From contig JBHENF010000157.1 of the NCBI GenBank assembly GCA_046262175.1, forward strand, positions 1 to 13,716: a DNA stretch of 13,716 nucleotides. The letters run 5' to 3'. This stretch comes from RYN-124 sp046262175. GTDB lineage: Bacteria; Actinomycetota; Actinomycetes; Mycobacteriales; SCTD01. Below are positions 1-6,793 of the stretch, one piece after another (within the stretch, counting starts at the first letter, position 1; each line of letters starts with the position of its first letter). A model generated the notes under the pieces. That model was not told the origin of the DNA and did not search any database. It was given only the letters and a program-made list of their open reading frames with translations. The translations under genes were made by a program, and so were the position numbers.

Positions 1-73
1 GGCGGTGTTGCCCGAGAGTTCGGCGTGAGCCCGGAAGTTCCTGCCTAGACCGTGCAAGAAGTGGTGAACCCCG

Positions 74-805
74 CTAGACGGGCATCTTGCGGAAGACCTG
101 CCGAGGCAGGTGCCGCAGCACGCTCATGACCAGCCGGAGGATGCCCGGCACCCAGATCAGCTCGCCGCCGCTGCGCACGGCCCGGTCGACCGCCTCGGCC
201 ACCTTCTCCGGCGTGGTGGAGAACGGCACCTTCTTCATGCCCGCCGTCATCTTCGACTCGACGAACCCAGGCCGTACGACGAGCACCGACGCGCCGGATC
301 CGACGAGGCTGTCGCCGAGCCCCTGGGCCAATCCGTCGAGCCCGGCTTTGGACGCGCCGTAGACGAAGTTCGACCGGCGGACCCGCTCCCCCGCGACGGA
401 CGACAGCACGACGAGCGTCCCGTGCCCCTGCTCGCGCAGCTTGTTGGCCACGTGCAGCGCGATTGACGCGCAGCCGACGAGGTTGGTCTGCAGCACGTCG
501 ACGGCGGCGGCGGGGTCGGCCTCCGCCTTCGCCTGGTCGCCGAGGACCCCGACGGCGAGTACCACCACGTCGATGTCCTGCGCGAAGGCGCGGTCGGCGA
601 AGGCGGCGTGCGACGCGGTGTCGTCGGCGTCGAAGGCCAGCACCTCGGCGCCCTCGTACGCCCCGCGCATGGCAGCGGTGTCGCGGCCGGCGAGCAGCAC
701 GCGCGCGCTGCGCGGCGCAGCCAGCCGGCGGGCGATGGCGAGCCCGATGTCGGAGGTCCCGCCCAGGACGAGGACCGACTGAACCGTGCCGACTGCGTCA
801 CGCAC
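74..805 (-). CDS. dprE2: DprE2, decaprenylphosphoryl-2-keto-ribose reductase (SDR family)
   Basis: NAD(P)H-dependent short-chain dehydrogenase that reduces the 2-keto sugar lipid made by DprE1 to decaprenylphosphoryl-arabinose, the arabinose donor for cell-wall arabinan. The 243-residue product shows the nucleotide-binding GGTSDIG at residues 15-21 and catalytic Ser135/136, Tyr149 and Lys153 (YGASK). Its C-terminal tail, ending in HLPRQVFRKMPV, closely resembles M. tuberculosis DprE2 as I recall it. The start is the GTG at 805: it lies 7 bases after a clean AAGGAG inside dprE1 and gives an N-terminus (VRDAVG) aligning with the mycobacterial MVLDAVG. It overlaps the dprE1 stop by 8 bases, so translation is probably coupled. 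A longer reading frame back to 871 adds only dprE1-overlapping sequence and is rejected. The gene ends with TAG. Confidence 0.95.
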   Translation of the reverse strand: MRDAVGTVQSVLVLGGTSDIGLAIARRLAAPRSARVLLAGRDTAAMRGAYEGAEVLAFDADDTASHAAFADRAFAQDIDVVVLAVGVLGDQAKAEADPAAAVDVLQTNLVGCASIALHVANKLREQGHGTLVVLSSVAGERVRRSNFVYGASKAGLDGLAQGLGDSLVGSGASVLVVRPGFVESKMTAGMKKVPFSTTPEKVAEAVDRAVRSGGELIWVPGILRLVMSVLRHLPRQVFRKMPV

Positions 806-2171
806 GCGCGAGCTCCTTGGGAAGGGGGTGCCGGAGGCCGAGCCGCCGGTCGAGGTCGGACTGCAGGACATGCTCAGGGTCGTAGCGCTCGCAGACGGCC
901 CGCCACTCGGCCAGCCGCGGGTACATCGCCGGCACCAGCTCCGGCCGCATGCGCGAGTCCTTCGCGAAGTAGAGCCGCCCGCCGGCTTCCACGACCAGGT
1001 CGTCGAGCTCGTCCAGGACGGCGGCCAGCGCAGGCGGCCCGACCGGCAGGTCGAGCGCCAGCGTCCAGCCCGGTGCGGGGAACGACAGGTGGCCGTCGCT
1101 GGACGGTCCGAACCGCTTCAGCACGGCGAGCACGGACGGGCAGCGCGCGGCCGCCAGCCGCTCGATGGCCGTACGGACCACCTCGCCCTGCGCGTCCGGG
1201 ACGAGGAACTGGTACTGCACGAAGCCGCGCCGCCCGTACATCCGGTTCCAGTGCCCCACCCCGTCCAGCGGGTGGAAGAACACCGGGATCGTGTGCACGG
1301 CGGCCGTCTCGGACACCGGCGCCCTGCGGAACCACGCCTCGTTCAGCAGCCGCGCGGTCTCCGGCCGGACCAGGCCGGACGGGACGAAGGGCGGAGCCGT
1401 CAGCCGCATGTGCGGGTCGTACGCCAGCGGTGCGGACCGCTTCTTCGCCGGCAGGTCGTCCCGCACGGCGTGGTCCCCGCGGGTCAGGACCGAGCGGCCG
1501 AGGCTGCGGCCGGTGGTCACGCAGTCGATCCAGGCGACGCTGTAGCGGTACGCGTCGTCGCCGGACAGCATCCGCGCCATCAGGTCGTCGAGGTCGGCCG
1601 CCCGCTCGGTGTCGACGCGCAGGTACGACGTCTGGATCGGGATCATGCGGAGCGTCGCCTCGACGACGATGCCGGTCAGCCCCATTCCGCCGACGGTGGC
1701 CCAGAACAGGTCCGCGTTCTCGTCCGCCGAGCAGGCGTAGGTGCCGGTCGGGGTCGCGACCGTCATGGCCGTGACGGCTCTGCTGATGCTCCCGTCAACG
1801 TGGTGGTTCTTGCCGTGGATGTCGGCGCCGATCGCGCCGCCCACGGTGACGAAGCGGGTCCCGGGCGTGACGGGCACGAACCAGCCCAGCGGCACGAAGG
1901 CGCGCAGCAGCGCGTCCAGGCTCATCCCGGCGTCAACGGTGACGAGGCCGTCGACGAAGGAGCGGACGGTGGCGCGACTCGTCGTGTCGACGACCGTCCC
2001 GCCGGCGTTCTGGGCCGCGTCGCCGTACGACCGGCCCAGCCCGCGCGCGATGGCCCCGCGCGGCCCAGCCGCCCTGAACAGCGACTCCACGTCGGTAGCG
2101 GGCGAGACGGCCGACGACGTCGCCGGGGTGCGTCCCCAGCCCGTCAGCAGTCGGCGGTCAGGTGCCGACAT
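798..2171 (-). CDS. dprE1: DprE1, decaprenylphosphoryl-beta-D-ribose 2'-oxidase (FAD)
   Basis: FAD-dependent oxidase that oxidises the 2'-hydroxyl of decaprenylphosphoryl-ribose. With DprE2 it completes the epimerisation to decaprenylphosphoryl-arabinose at the membrane or periplasmic face. The 457-residue product has the FAD-binding ARGLGRSYGD near residues 42-51 and the GGAIGADIHGKNHH segment at 111-124. It also has the substrate-domain LKRFGP and FAKDSR motifs (the lysine equivalent to Lys418 of M. tuberculosis is kept). The position matching Cys387, the covalent target of benzothiazinones, is Ala372 here (context GWTLALDLP, codon at 1056-1058). The ATG at 2171 starts a protein reading MSAPDRRLLTGWGRT, matching the family N-terminus, and lies within the ubiA end (14-base overlap). 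Family identity is very secure; the inhibitor prediction is inference. Confidence 0.96.
   Translation of the reverse strand: MSAPDRRLLTGWGRTPATSSAVSPATDVESLFRAAGPRGAIARGLGRSYGDAAQNAGGTVVDTTSRATVRSFVDGLVTVDAGMSLDALLRAFVPLGWFVPVTPGTRFVTVGGAIGADIHGKNHHVDGSISRAVTAMTVATPTGTYACSADENADLFWATVGGMGLTGIVVEATLRMIPIQTSYLRVDTERAADLDDLMARMLSGDDAYRYSVAWIDCVTTGRSLGRSVLTRGDHAVRDDLPAKKRSAPLAYDPHMRLTAPPFVPSGLVRPETARLLNEAWFRRAPVSETAAVHTIPVFFHPLDGVGHWNRMYGRRGFVQYQFLVPDAQGEVVRTAIERLAAARCPSVLAVLKRFGPSSDGHLSFPAPGWTLALDLPVGPPALAAVLDELDDLVVEAGGRLYFAKDSRMRPELVPAMYPRLAEWRAVCERYDPEHVLQSDLDRRLGLRHPLPKELARA
813..818 (-). promoter_or_regulatory. Ribosome binding site deciding the dprE2 start
   Basis: The minus strand reads AAGGAG here, inside the last codons of dprE1, followed by 7 bases and then GTG at 805-803. 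This is a textbook Shine-Dalgarno position and supports the GTG start for dprE2 over starts further upstream. Confidence 0.75.
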
Positions 2172-3069
2172 GGACACCGATGCCGTAGACCACGAGCCAC
2201 AGCCCACCGAGCACCTGCAGGCTCCGGTCGCGGGTGAAAACCTCTTCCGGCGCGCCCGCCTCGCCCCGCGCGGACAGCAGGGCGTACCGCAGCAGGGCCA
2301 GCGTGAACGGCGCGATCGACAGCTCCGACCACGGCTGCGCGGTCTCCTGACCGAGCACGGACCAGAGGCAGTACGACGTGATGCAGACGGACGCGGCGAT
2401 GCCGCCGACGTACTGCATGAAGCCGTCGGGGTACTCGCGCAGCACCGCGCGGTGGTGCCCGGCGTCGCTGCCCAGGGTGAGCCGCTCGGCGTGCCGCTTG
2501 CCCGTGACGATGAACAGCGAGCCGAACGACGTGACGAGCAGGAACCAGATCGACAGCGGCAGGTCGGTCGCGATCCCGCCGGCGATCGCGCGCAGCACGA
2601 AGCCGGAGGAGACGATGGCGAGCTCGACGACCGCCTCGCGCTTCAGACCGAGGCTGTACGCCTGCATGATCGCGACATAGGCGCCCAGCAGGACCGCGAG
2701 CTGCCAGCCGGACAGCAGCGCGGCGAGCGCCACGCCCAGCACGAGCAGCGCGCCGGCAGCCGCCTTGGCGAGCGGGACCGGGACGATGCCGGCCGCGATC
2801 GGCCGGTGCCGCTTGCGGGGGTGACCGCGGTCGGCATGCACGTCCAGCGCGTCGTTGAGCAGGTAGGTGCCGCTGGACACCAGGCCGAAGCAGACGAAGG
2901 CGACGAGCGCGCTGACGAGCACGTCGGCGTTGAAGAGCACGCCTGCCGCGGCGGGCGCGGCCAGCACGAGGACGTTCTTGACCCACTGCTTGGGCCGGCC
3001 CGCGCGGACGAGCCCCCACAGCACGTTGCTGCGCTCGCCGAGCTCGGGCGCCCGCTCGGTCAGGCTCAT
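2158..3069 (-). CDS. ubiA: UbiA-type decaprenyl-phosphate phosphoribosyltransferase (DPPR synthase)
   Basis: Polytopic membrane prenyltransferase of the UbiA superfamily. Its likely reaction joins PRPP to decaprenyl phosphate to give decaprenylphosphoryl-5-phosphoribose, the first committed step to the arabinan donor. The 303-residue length is almost that of M. tuberculosis Rv3806c (about 302). The first aspartate motif is NDALDVHADR at residues 72-81 (NDxxDxxxDR). The second is YSLGLKREAVVE at 138-149, with Glu149 as the acidic residue. Several hydrophobic helices run through the protein, for example around 31-70, 98-138, 150-190 and 218-240. The ATG at 3069 begins MSLTERAPEL; longer frames upstream would run into the S4 gene. 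It follows the S4 gene after 20 bases and overlaps dprE1. Its place next to dprE1-dprE2 supports the specific substrate call over a generic UbiA. Confidence 0.92.
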   Translation of the reverse strand: MSLTERAPELGERSNVLWGLVRAGRPKQWVKNVLVLAAPAAAGVLFNADVLVSALVAFVCFGLVSSGTYLLNDALDVHADRGHPRKRHRPIAAGIVPVPLAKAAAGALLVLGVALAALLSGWQLAVLLGAYVAIMQAYSLGLKREAVVELAIVSSGFVLRAIAGGIATDLPLSIWFLLVTSFGSLFIVTGKRHAERLTLGSDAGHHRAVLREYPDGFMQYVGGIAASVCITSYCLWSVLGQETAQPWSELSIAPFTLALLRYALLSARGEAGAPEEVFTRDRSLQVLGGLWLVVYGIGVHVGT

Positions 3070-3089
3070 GGCGCCAGTATCCCAGGTGC

Positions 3090-3305
3090 TCAGCCGGACA
3101 GGGTGACGCGCACCGTCTCGTCGCCGCACTGCACCAGGTCCCCGGGGCGCAACTGCCGGCCGCGCCGGCCCTCCGGCTCGCCGTTGACCTCCACCTCCCC
3201 GAGGTCGAGCAGCACCCGCGCGTCGGCCCCGGTGTCCGCCAGACCGGCCAGCTTGAGGAACTGCCCGAGCCGGATCCCGTCGTCCCGTACGCCCACGTCT
3301 CGCAC
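3090..3305 (-). CDS. Small S4-domain RNA-binding protein (YbcJ/RlbA-like)
   Basis: A 71-residue protein that is almost entirely one S4 fold. IRLGQFLKLAGL at residues 11-22 and ARVLLDLGEVEVNGE at 29-43 form the typical S4 helix-loop-strand. It is followed by the strand-forming RGRQLRPGDLVQC. Such stand-alone S4 proteins bind structured RNA and are often linked to ribosomes; the substrate here cannot be read from sequence. The start chosen is the GTG at 3305; a second in-frame GTG at 3296 is possible. It is the first gene of the run leading into ubiA (20-base gap), so it may be co-transcribed with the arabinan-donor genes, though nothing shows a functional link. A CATGCT box 6 bases before the GTG is a weak leaderless-type -10 candidate. 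Confidence 0.75.
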   Translation of the reverse strand: MRDVGVRDDGIRLGQFLKLAGLADTGADARVLLDLGEVEVNGEPEGRRGRQLRPGDLVQCGDETVRVTLSG

Positions 3306-3340
3306 GTTCCAAGCATGCCCGCCTCGGGCACGGCACAGGC

Positions 3341-4186
3341 ATGAGCCCCCTGAACCCGGGCCGTTCCGCCGAAGGCCGCGTCGTGATCGTCACCGGCGCC
3401 TCCTCGGGCAACGGCCGCGCCACCGCCCGCACCCTCGCCGCGAATGGCGCCACCGTCGTCGCCGTCGCCCGCAGCGGGGCCCGCCTGGACGTCCTCGCCG
3501 CCGAGCAGAGCGGCATCGAGCCGCTCGTGGCAGACCTCACCGTCGCTGCCGACCGTGTGCGGGTGGTCGAGGAGACGGTGGCCAGGCACGGCCGCATCGA
3601 CGGGCTGGTCAACAACGCCGGCGTCGGGCTCGTCGGCTACCTGGAGGACTTCAGCGCTGAGGACCTCGAGCGCCTCTACGCGACAAACGTCGTGGCCGTG
3701 GCCGACCTGACCCGGCTCGCGATCCCGCACCTGCGCTAGAGCAAGGGCGACCTGGTGATGATCTCCTCCGCCGGCGCCTGGGCCTCCATCCCGCCGCTGG
3801 TCGCGTACTGCTCGTCGAAGTACGCCGTCGACGGGCTGGTCGAGGGGCTGCGCCGCGAGCTGTGGCACAGCGGCGTGCGCGTCCACTCGGTCAACCCGGG
3901 TCCGATCAGGACCGAGTACATGTCCCGCGCCACCGGCTGGTCGCCGGGTGAGGACGACCCGGTCGCCGTGCCGAACCCGGGGTTCTCGGCGCAGCGCGTG
4001 GCGGACGCGGTGCTCAGGGCGCTCGGCGCGTCGTCCCCGCGGACGTACGCGGTCCCGCGCGTGTTCGGCCTCGCCCGGCTGGCCCAGGTGCCGCCCGTGG
4101 GGGCAGCACTCGACGTCGTCATGGGGCTGAGCGGTCGCCGGGTGACGGCCTACGCCCAGAAGATGGTCGCGCGCCGCACGCCCTGA
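3341..4186 (+). pseudogene. Short-chain dehydrogenase/reductase interrupted by an in-frame TAG
   Basis: One continuous reading frame of 282 codons encodes a classical SDR, broken only by TAG at 3737-3739 (codon 133). Before the stop lie the cofactor motif TGASSGNG at residues 18-25 and NNAG at 91-94. After it lie the catalytic serines 142/143, Tyr156 and Lys160 (YCSSK) and NPGPIRTEY. Frame and homology continue perfectly on both sides, so a single base change (for example CAG to TAG) or a sequencing error explains it. The 132-residue front piece has no catalytic residues. A back piece could start at GTG 3755 or ATG 3758, but it would lack the nucleotide-binding fold. If intact, it would be an NAD(P)-dependent oxidoreductase of unknown substrate. 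It diverges from the S4 gene (35-base gap) and has no strong ribosome site. Confidence 0.85.
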
Positions 4187-4189
4187 GCC

Positions 4190-4211
4190 GGCCGGCCGCG
4201 TCAGGCCGGCC
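4190..4211. terminator. Possible bidirectional hairpin between convergent genes
   Basis: GGCCGGCC occurs at 4190-4197 and again at 4204-4211, separated by 6 bases. Because the arms are self-complementary they could form an 8-bp stem. It spans the 14-base gap between the SDR stop (4186) and the methyltransferase stop (4201) and runs into the latter gene. There is no U-tract, which is common in high-GC actinobacteria, so this remains tentative. Confidence 0.35.
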
Positions 4212-4998
4212 TGGACCGGGCGGTGACGACGTACGCGGGGAGGTCCCCATCGACGGGTCCCGTCCCGAGCCGGGCCGTCATCTCCCCGGCCACCCGCGCC
4301 GTCAGGTCGGCGAGCAGACCGCGTTGCTCGAGGGCGAACCGCAGCGGCGTGCCGAGGCAGAAGCCCTCGGCCAGTGCCCGCGCCGACGCCGAGCGACCCG
4401 ACAGGACCACCCGTTGGATGTCGACGTTCCCGAACCCGGCTGCCTCCAGGTCGGCGGCGATGCGAGCCGGGTCGGCATAGCCGTGCGGTGTCCGTACGAC
4501 GAAGTCCGGCGTCTCCTCCGGCAGCACCGCTGTGAGGCTGTCCATCAGCGCGGCGGCGAAGGGCTGCGTGTCAACGCTGTCCCACACGCTGAGCAGCGCC
4601 GCGCCGTCCGGAGTGAGCACCCGCGCCATCTGTGCCAGCGCGGCAACCCTGTCCGGGAAGAACATGACACCGAACGAGCAGACCACCAGGTCGAACGAGC
4701 TGGGGTCATAGCGCAGGTCCTGCGCATCCGCCTGCTCCCAACGGGCCTCCGGGACGTGCTGCGCAGCCCACGCGACCATCGGCGGGTTGAGGTCCGTGGC
4801 GAGCAGCTCGGCGTCCGGCAGCGCCACCTGCAGCGCTCTCGTCACGATGCCGGTGCCCGCGGCCACCTCGAGCACGCGGCGGGGACGCAGTGCAGCCGCG
4901 CGCGCGGCGAGCTCCTGCGCGTACGGGGCGAACAGCGCAGGACCGAGCCGGCTGTCGTACATCTGCGGCATCGCGTCGACCCAGGTCGCGTCCGTCAT
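4201..4998 (-). CDS. Class I SAM-dependent methyltransferase (UbiE-like)
   Basis: A 265-residue Rossmann-fold methyltransferase. Motif I is VLEVAAGTGIVTRAL at residues 42-56. The acidic residue ending strand 2 is Asp69 (LLATDLNPPM), and the adenine-contacting QADAQDL is at 89-95. Motif IV is FDLVVCSFGVMFFPD at 102-116, followed by RVLTPDGAALLSVWD at 126-140. The layout is that of UbiE/COQ5-like small-molecule methyltransferases, but the acceptor cannot be inferred. The ATG at 4998 begins MTDATWVDAMPQMYD, which is typical for these proteins. The much longer open frame upstream overlaps the divergent gene and is discarded. The start has no clear ribosome site; a CACACT box 6 bases upstream may be a degenerate -10 of a leaderless transcript. 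It is convergent with the broken SDR and divergent from the gene at 5058. Confidence 0.88.
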   Translation of the reverse strand: MTDATWVDAMPQMYDSRLGPALFAPYAQELAARAAALRPRRVLEVAAGTGIVTRALQVALPDAELLATDLNPPMVAWAAQHVPEARWEQADAQDLRYDPSSFDLVVCSFGVMFFPDRVAALAQMARVLTPDGAALLSVWDSVDTQPFAAALMDSLTAVLPEETPDFVVRTPHGYADPARIAADLEAAGFGNVDIQRVVLSGRSASARALAEGFCLGTPLRFALEQRGLLADLTARVAGEMTARLGTGPVDGDLPAYVVTARSRPA

Positions 4999-5005
4999 GC
5001 CGGCA

Positions 5006-5031
5006 GTGTGGCCGCCGCGGGACGGCCGCAC
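5006..5031. promoter_or_regulatory. Inverted repeat in divergent promoter region
   Basis: GTGTGGCCG at 5006-5014 and CGGCCGCAC at 5023-5031 are reverse complements with one mismatch, separated by 8 bases. The element sits in the 59-base gap between two divergent start codons, where a repressor could control both. GC-rich background makes such repeats fairly likely by chance. Confidence 0.3.
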
Positions 5032-5045
5032 CAGGCCGGCAGGGC

Positions 5046-5051
5046 TAGCCT
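5046..5051 (+). promoter_or_regulatory. Candidate -10 box of a leaderless promoter
   Basis: TAGCCT fits the actinobacterial TANNNT -10 pattern and ends 6 bases before the GTG at 5058. Transcription would therefore start at or next to the start codon. No ribosome site precedes the gene, consistent with a leaderless message. No convincing -35 is seen. Confidence 0.55.
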
Positions 5052-5057
5052 CGCCGC

Positions 5058-5678
5058 GTGATCGAGCTGATCGCGCGGGAACGCCTGGAGCTGGTGGAGC
5101 TGCTCCGCGGGCTCGCGCCGGAGGACTGGCAGCGACCGAGCCTGTGCGCAGGCTGGACGGTTCACCACGTGCTGGCGCACCTGTGCACGCCTTTCGCCGT
5201 CTCGAAGCCTCGGATGATGGCGACCTTCGCGACCGCTGGCGGGATCGGCAGGGCGATCGACCAGACGGCGCGGCGGCTGGCCGAGCGCGAGCCCGCCGAA
5301 CTGCTGGCCGTCCTGGCGGCGAACGCCCGCTCGACGTTCCGGCCGCCGGGACTGCCGCACGCCGCGCCACTGACCGACGCGGTGGCTCATGGCGCGGACA
5401 TCCGTTGGGCGCTGAGCCCCGCCCGCGACGACTGGGGCGATCCTGCTCGCCTGCGGCCCGTGCTCGACTTCCTGACGGGAGTGCGCGCCCGGGCCGGCTT
5501 CGTCCCGCCCGGCCGGCTGCGCGGGCTGGCGCTGGTGGCGGACGACCTCGACTGGTCGACGGGTGACGGTGACGAGGTGCGCGGGCCGGCGCTTGGGCTG
5601 ATCATGGCCGTCCTCGGGCGACCCGCCGCGCACCCGCTGCTGACCGGCGCGGGCGTGCCCGTCCTCGCAGCCCGTTAG
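5058..5678 (+). CDS. Maleylpyruvate isomerase family / mycothiol-dependent DinB-like protein
   Basis: A 206-residue protein of the actinobacterial family related to mycothiol-dependent maleylpyruvate isomerase. The N-terminal helix carries the hallmark DWQRPSLCAGWTVHHVLAHL (residues 23-42), with His41 as a probable metal ligand. A second metal segment, HGADIRWAL, is at 110-118. The C-terminal part has ADDLDWSTGDGDEVRGPAL and LGRP, the usual end of this family. Members are metal-dependent DinB-fold enzymes thought to use mycothiol; most have no known substrate and none can be named here. The start is GTG at 5058, directly behind the leaderless -10 box. The gene stands alone: divergent from the methyltransferase, and convergent with moeA, whose stop overlaps its own by bases 5675-5678. 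Confidence 0.82.
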   Translation: MIELIARERLELVELLRGLAPEDWQRPSLCAGWTVHHVLAHLCTPFAVSKPRMMATFATAGGIGRAIDQTARRLAEREPAELLAVLAANARSTFRPPGLPHAAPLTDAVAHGADIRWALSPARDDWGDPARLRPVLDFLTGVRARAGFVPPGRLRGLALVADDLDWSTGDGDEVRGPALGLIMAVLGRPAAHPLLTGAGVPVLAAR

Positions 5679-6793
5679 AACGCTGCGAGCTCGACCTCGT
5701 CGCCGGCGGCGAGGTCCCTCGTCACCACGGCGAACGCGTCCGCTACGGCCGCGCCGCGCAGCATCGCCGAGCCGCCGTGCCCGGTCGGCCGCGCGAGGCC
5801 GCCATGAACAGCCACCGGCACCAGCCTGGTCCAGCCCGCGCCGGCGAGCGGCTCCGTGAGCCGCCCCGGCGACAGCGCCGGCAGCGGCCGGCCGCTCAGC
5901 CCGGCGAGCAGCGGGGTGAGGACGGTGACCACGCCGGCGAGCGCGGCGAGCGGGTTGCCCGGCAGCCCGACCAGCAGCCGGCCGTCGGGCAGTCGGGCCA
6001 GCGTCTGCGGGTGCCCGGGCTTCACGTCGACGCCGTCGACCAGCAGCCGCGCGTCCAGCGCGTGCAGCACGACCGGAAGGAAGTCGGCTCGCCCGACGGA
6101 CGACGCACCGGTGGTGACGACGACGTCGGCCTCGGCATCCGCGACGGCCTTCGCCAGCAGGTCCGCGTCGTCGCCGAGATGGTCGAGGGCCACGAGGTCG
6201 AGAGCCGCACTCAGCAACGGCCCGACTGCATCGCGGATCCGCCCGTCGCCCGGCAGCCCGGAGCGCAGCAGCTCGTCGCCCGTGACCAGCGCCGCGACCC
6301 GCGGCTTTGGGTGCACCCGCAGGACGTCGTGCCCCAGCGCCGCGGCCAGGCCGATCGCCGCCGGGGTCAGCAGGGTGCGCGATCCGAGCACGGCGCTGCG
6401 AGCGCTGCACTCCTCGCCGGTCCGGCGCACGTGCCGGCCGGGGACGACCTCCCCGACCAGCTCGTCGCCCGCGAGGACGCCGTGCTCGTACGGGAGAACC
6501 GCGTCCGTTCCGGCCGGCACCTGCGCGCCGGTGGCGACCTCCACCGCCTCGCCGTCCTGCAGCGGTGCGGCCGCGGGTGCGCCGGCGAGGACGCGGCCCC
6601 GGACCCGCCAGCCGCCGGGTCCGCGGACGGCCCAGCCGTCCATCGCGGCCGTGTCGAACGGCGGCAGCGGGACAAGCGACCACAGCGCCTCCGCCAGGAC
6701 GCACCCCGCGGCCTCGGAGAGCGGCACCTCGACCGGGGGCAGCGGTCGACCGGCCTCGTACGCGATCTGCCGCGCCTGCGCCCAGCCGGTCAC
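5675..6793 (-). CDS. moeA: MoeA, molybdopterin molybdenumtransferase
   Basis: Inserts molybdate into adenylylated molybdopterin, the last common step of molybdenum cofactor synthesis, in the cytoplasm. The 372-residue protein has the MoeA N-terminal signature PPFDTAAMDGWAV (residues 44-56), ATGAQVPAGTDAVLPYE (87-103) and the MoCF-binding domain: VTGDELL (170-176), TTGASSVGRADF (227-238), KPGHP (258-262), GLPGNPLAAL (276-285). It is a little shorter than the usual 400 or so. Two motifs are divergent: GASSVG for the usual GGVSVG, and RDAVGP where an IxDSN-type segment is normal. It may therefore be a second or specialised MoeA. The GTG start at 6793 overlaps the stop of the preceding gene as GTGA. 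Its TAA overlaps the TAG of the convergent gene at 5675-5678. Confidence 0.92.
   Translation of the reverse strand: MTGWAQARQIAYEAGRPLPPVEVPLSEAAGCVLAEALWSLVPLPPFDTAAMDGWAVRGPGGWRVRGRVLAGAPAAAPLQDGEAVEVATGAQVPAGTDAVLPYEHGVLAGDELVGEVVPGRHVRRTGEECSARSAVLGSRTLLTPAAIGLAAALGHDVLRVHPKPRVAALVTGDELLRSGLPGDGRIRDAVGPLLSAALDLVALDHLGDDADLLAKAVADAEADVVVTTGASSVGRADFLPVVLHALDARLLVDGVDVKPGHPQTLARLPDGRLLVGLPGNPLAALAGVVTVLTPLLAGLSGRPLPALSPGRLTEPLAGAGWTRLVPVAVHGGLARPTGHGGSAMLRGAAVADAFAVVTRDLAAGDEVELAAF

Noticed and set aside
1..73. Open frames to the left of dprE2, including a plus-strand frame ending in TAG at 46-48 and two similar 12-base stretches (10-21, 29-40)
   Set aside because: Too short to identify any protein, with no recognisable motif or start. 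The 10-of-12 repeat is within chance for this composition.
786..2237. Long plus-strand open frames opposite dprE1 (e.g. 483 codons)
   Set aside because: Arginine/proline-rich shadow of a high-GC gene; dprE1 on the other strand is certain.
2144..3886. 580-codon minus-strand frame across ubiA and the S4 gene
   Set aside because: Low-complexity out-of-frame shadow; the real genes lie in other frames with clear family motifs.
3341..4186. Programmed frameshift or mobile-element insertion as cause of the SDR break
   Set aside because: The frame is unchanged across the break and no inserted bases, repeats or target-site duplications are seen; only a stop codon interrupts it.
4995..6704. 569-codon minus-strand frame across moeA and the mycothiol-family gene
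   Set aside because: Alanine/arginine-rich composition without motifs; overlaps two well-supported genes.
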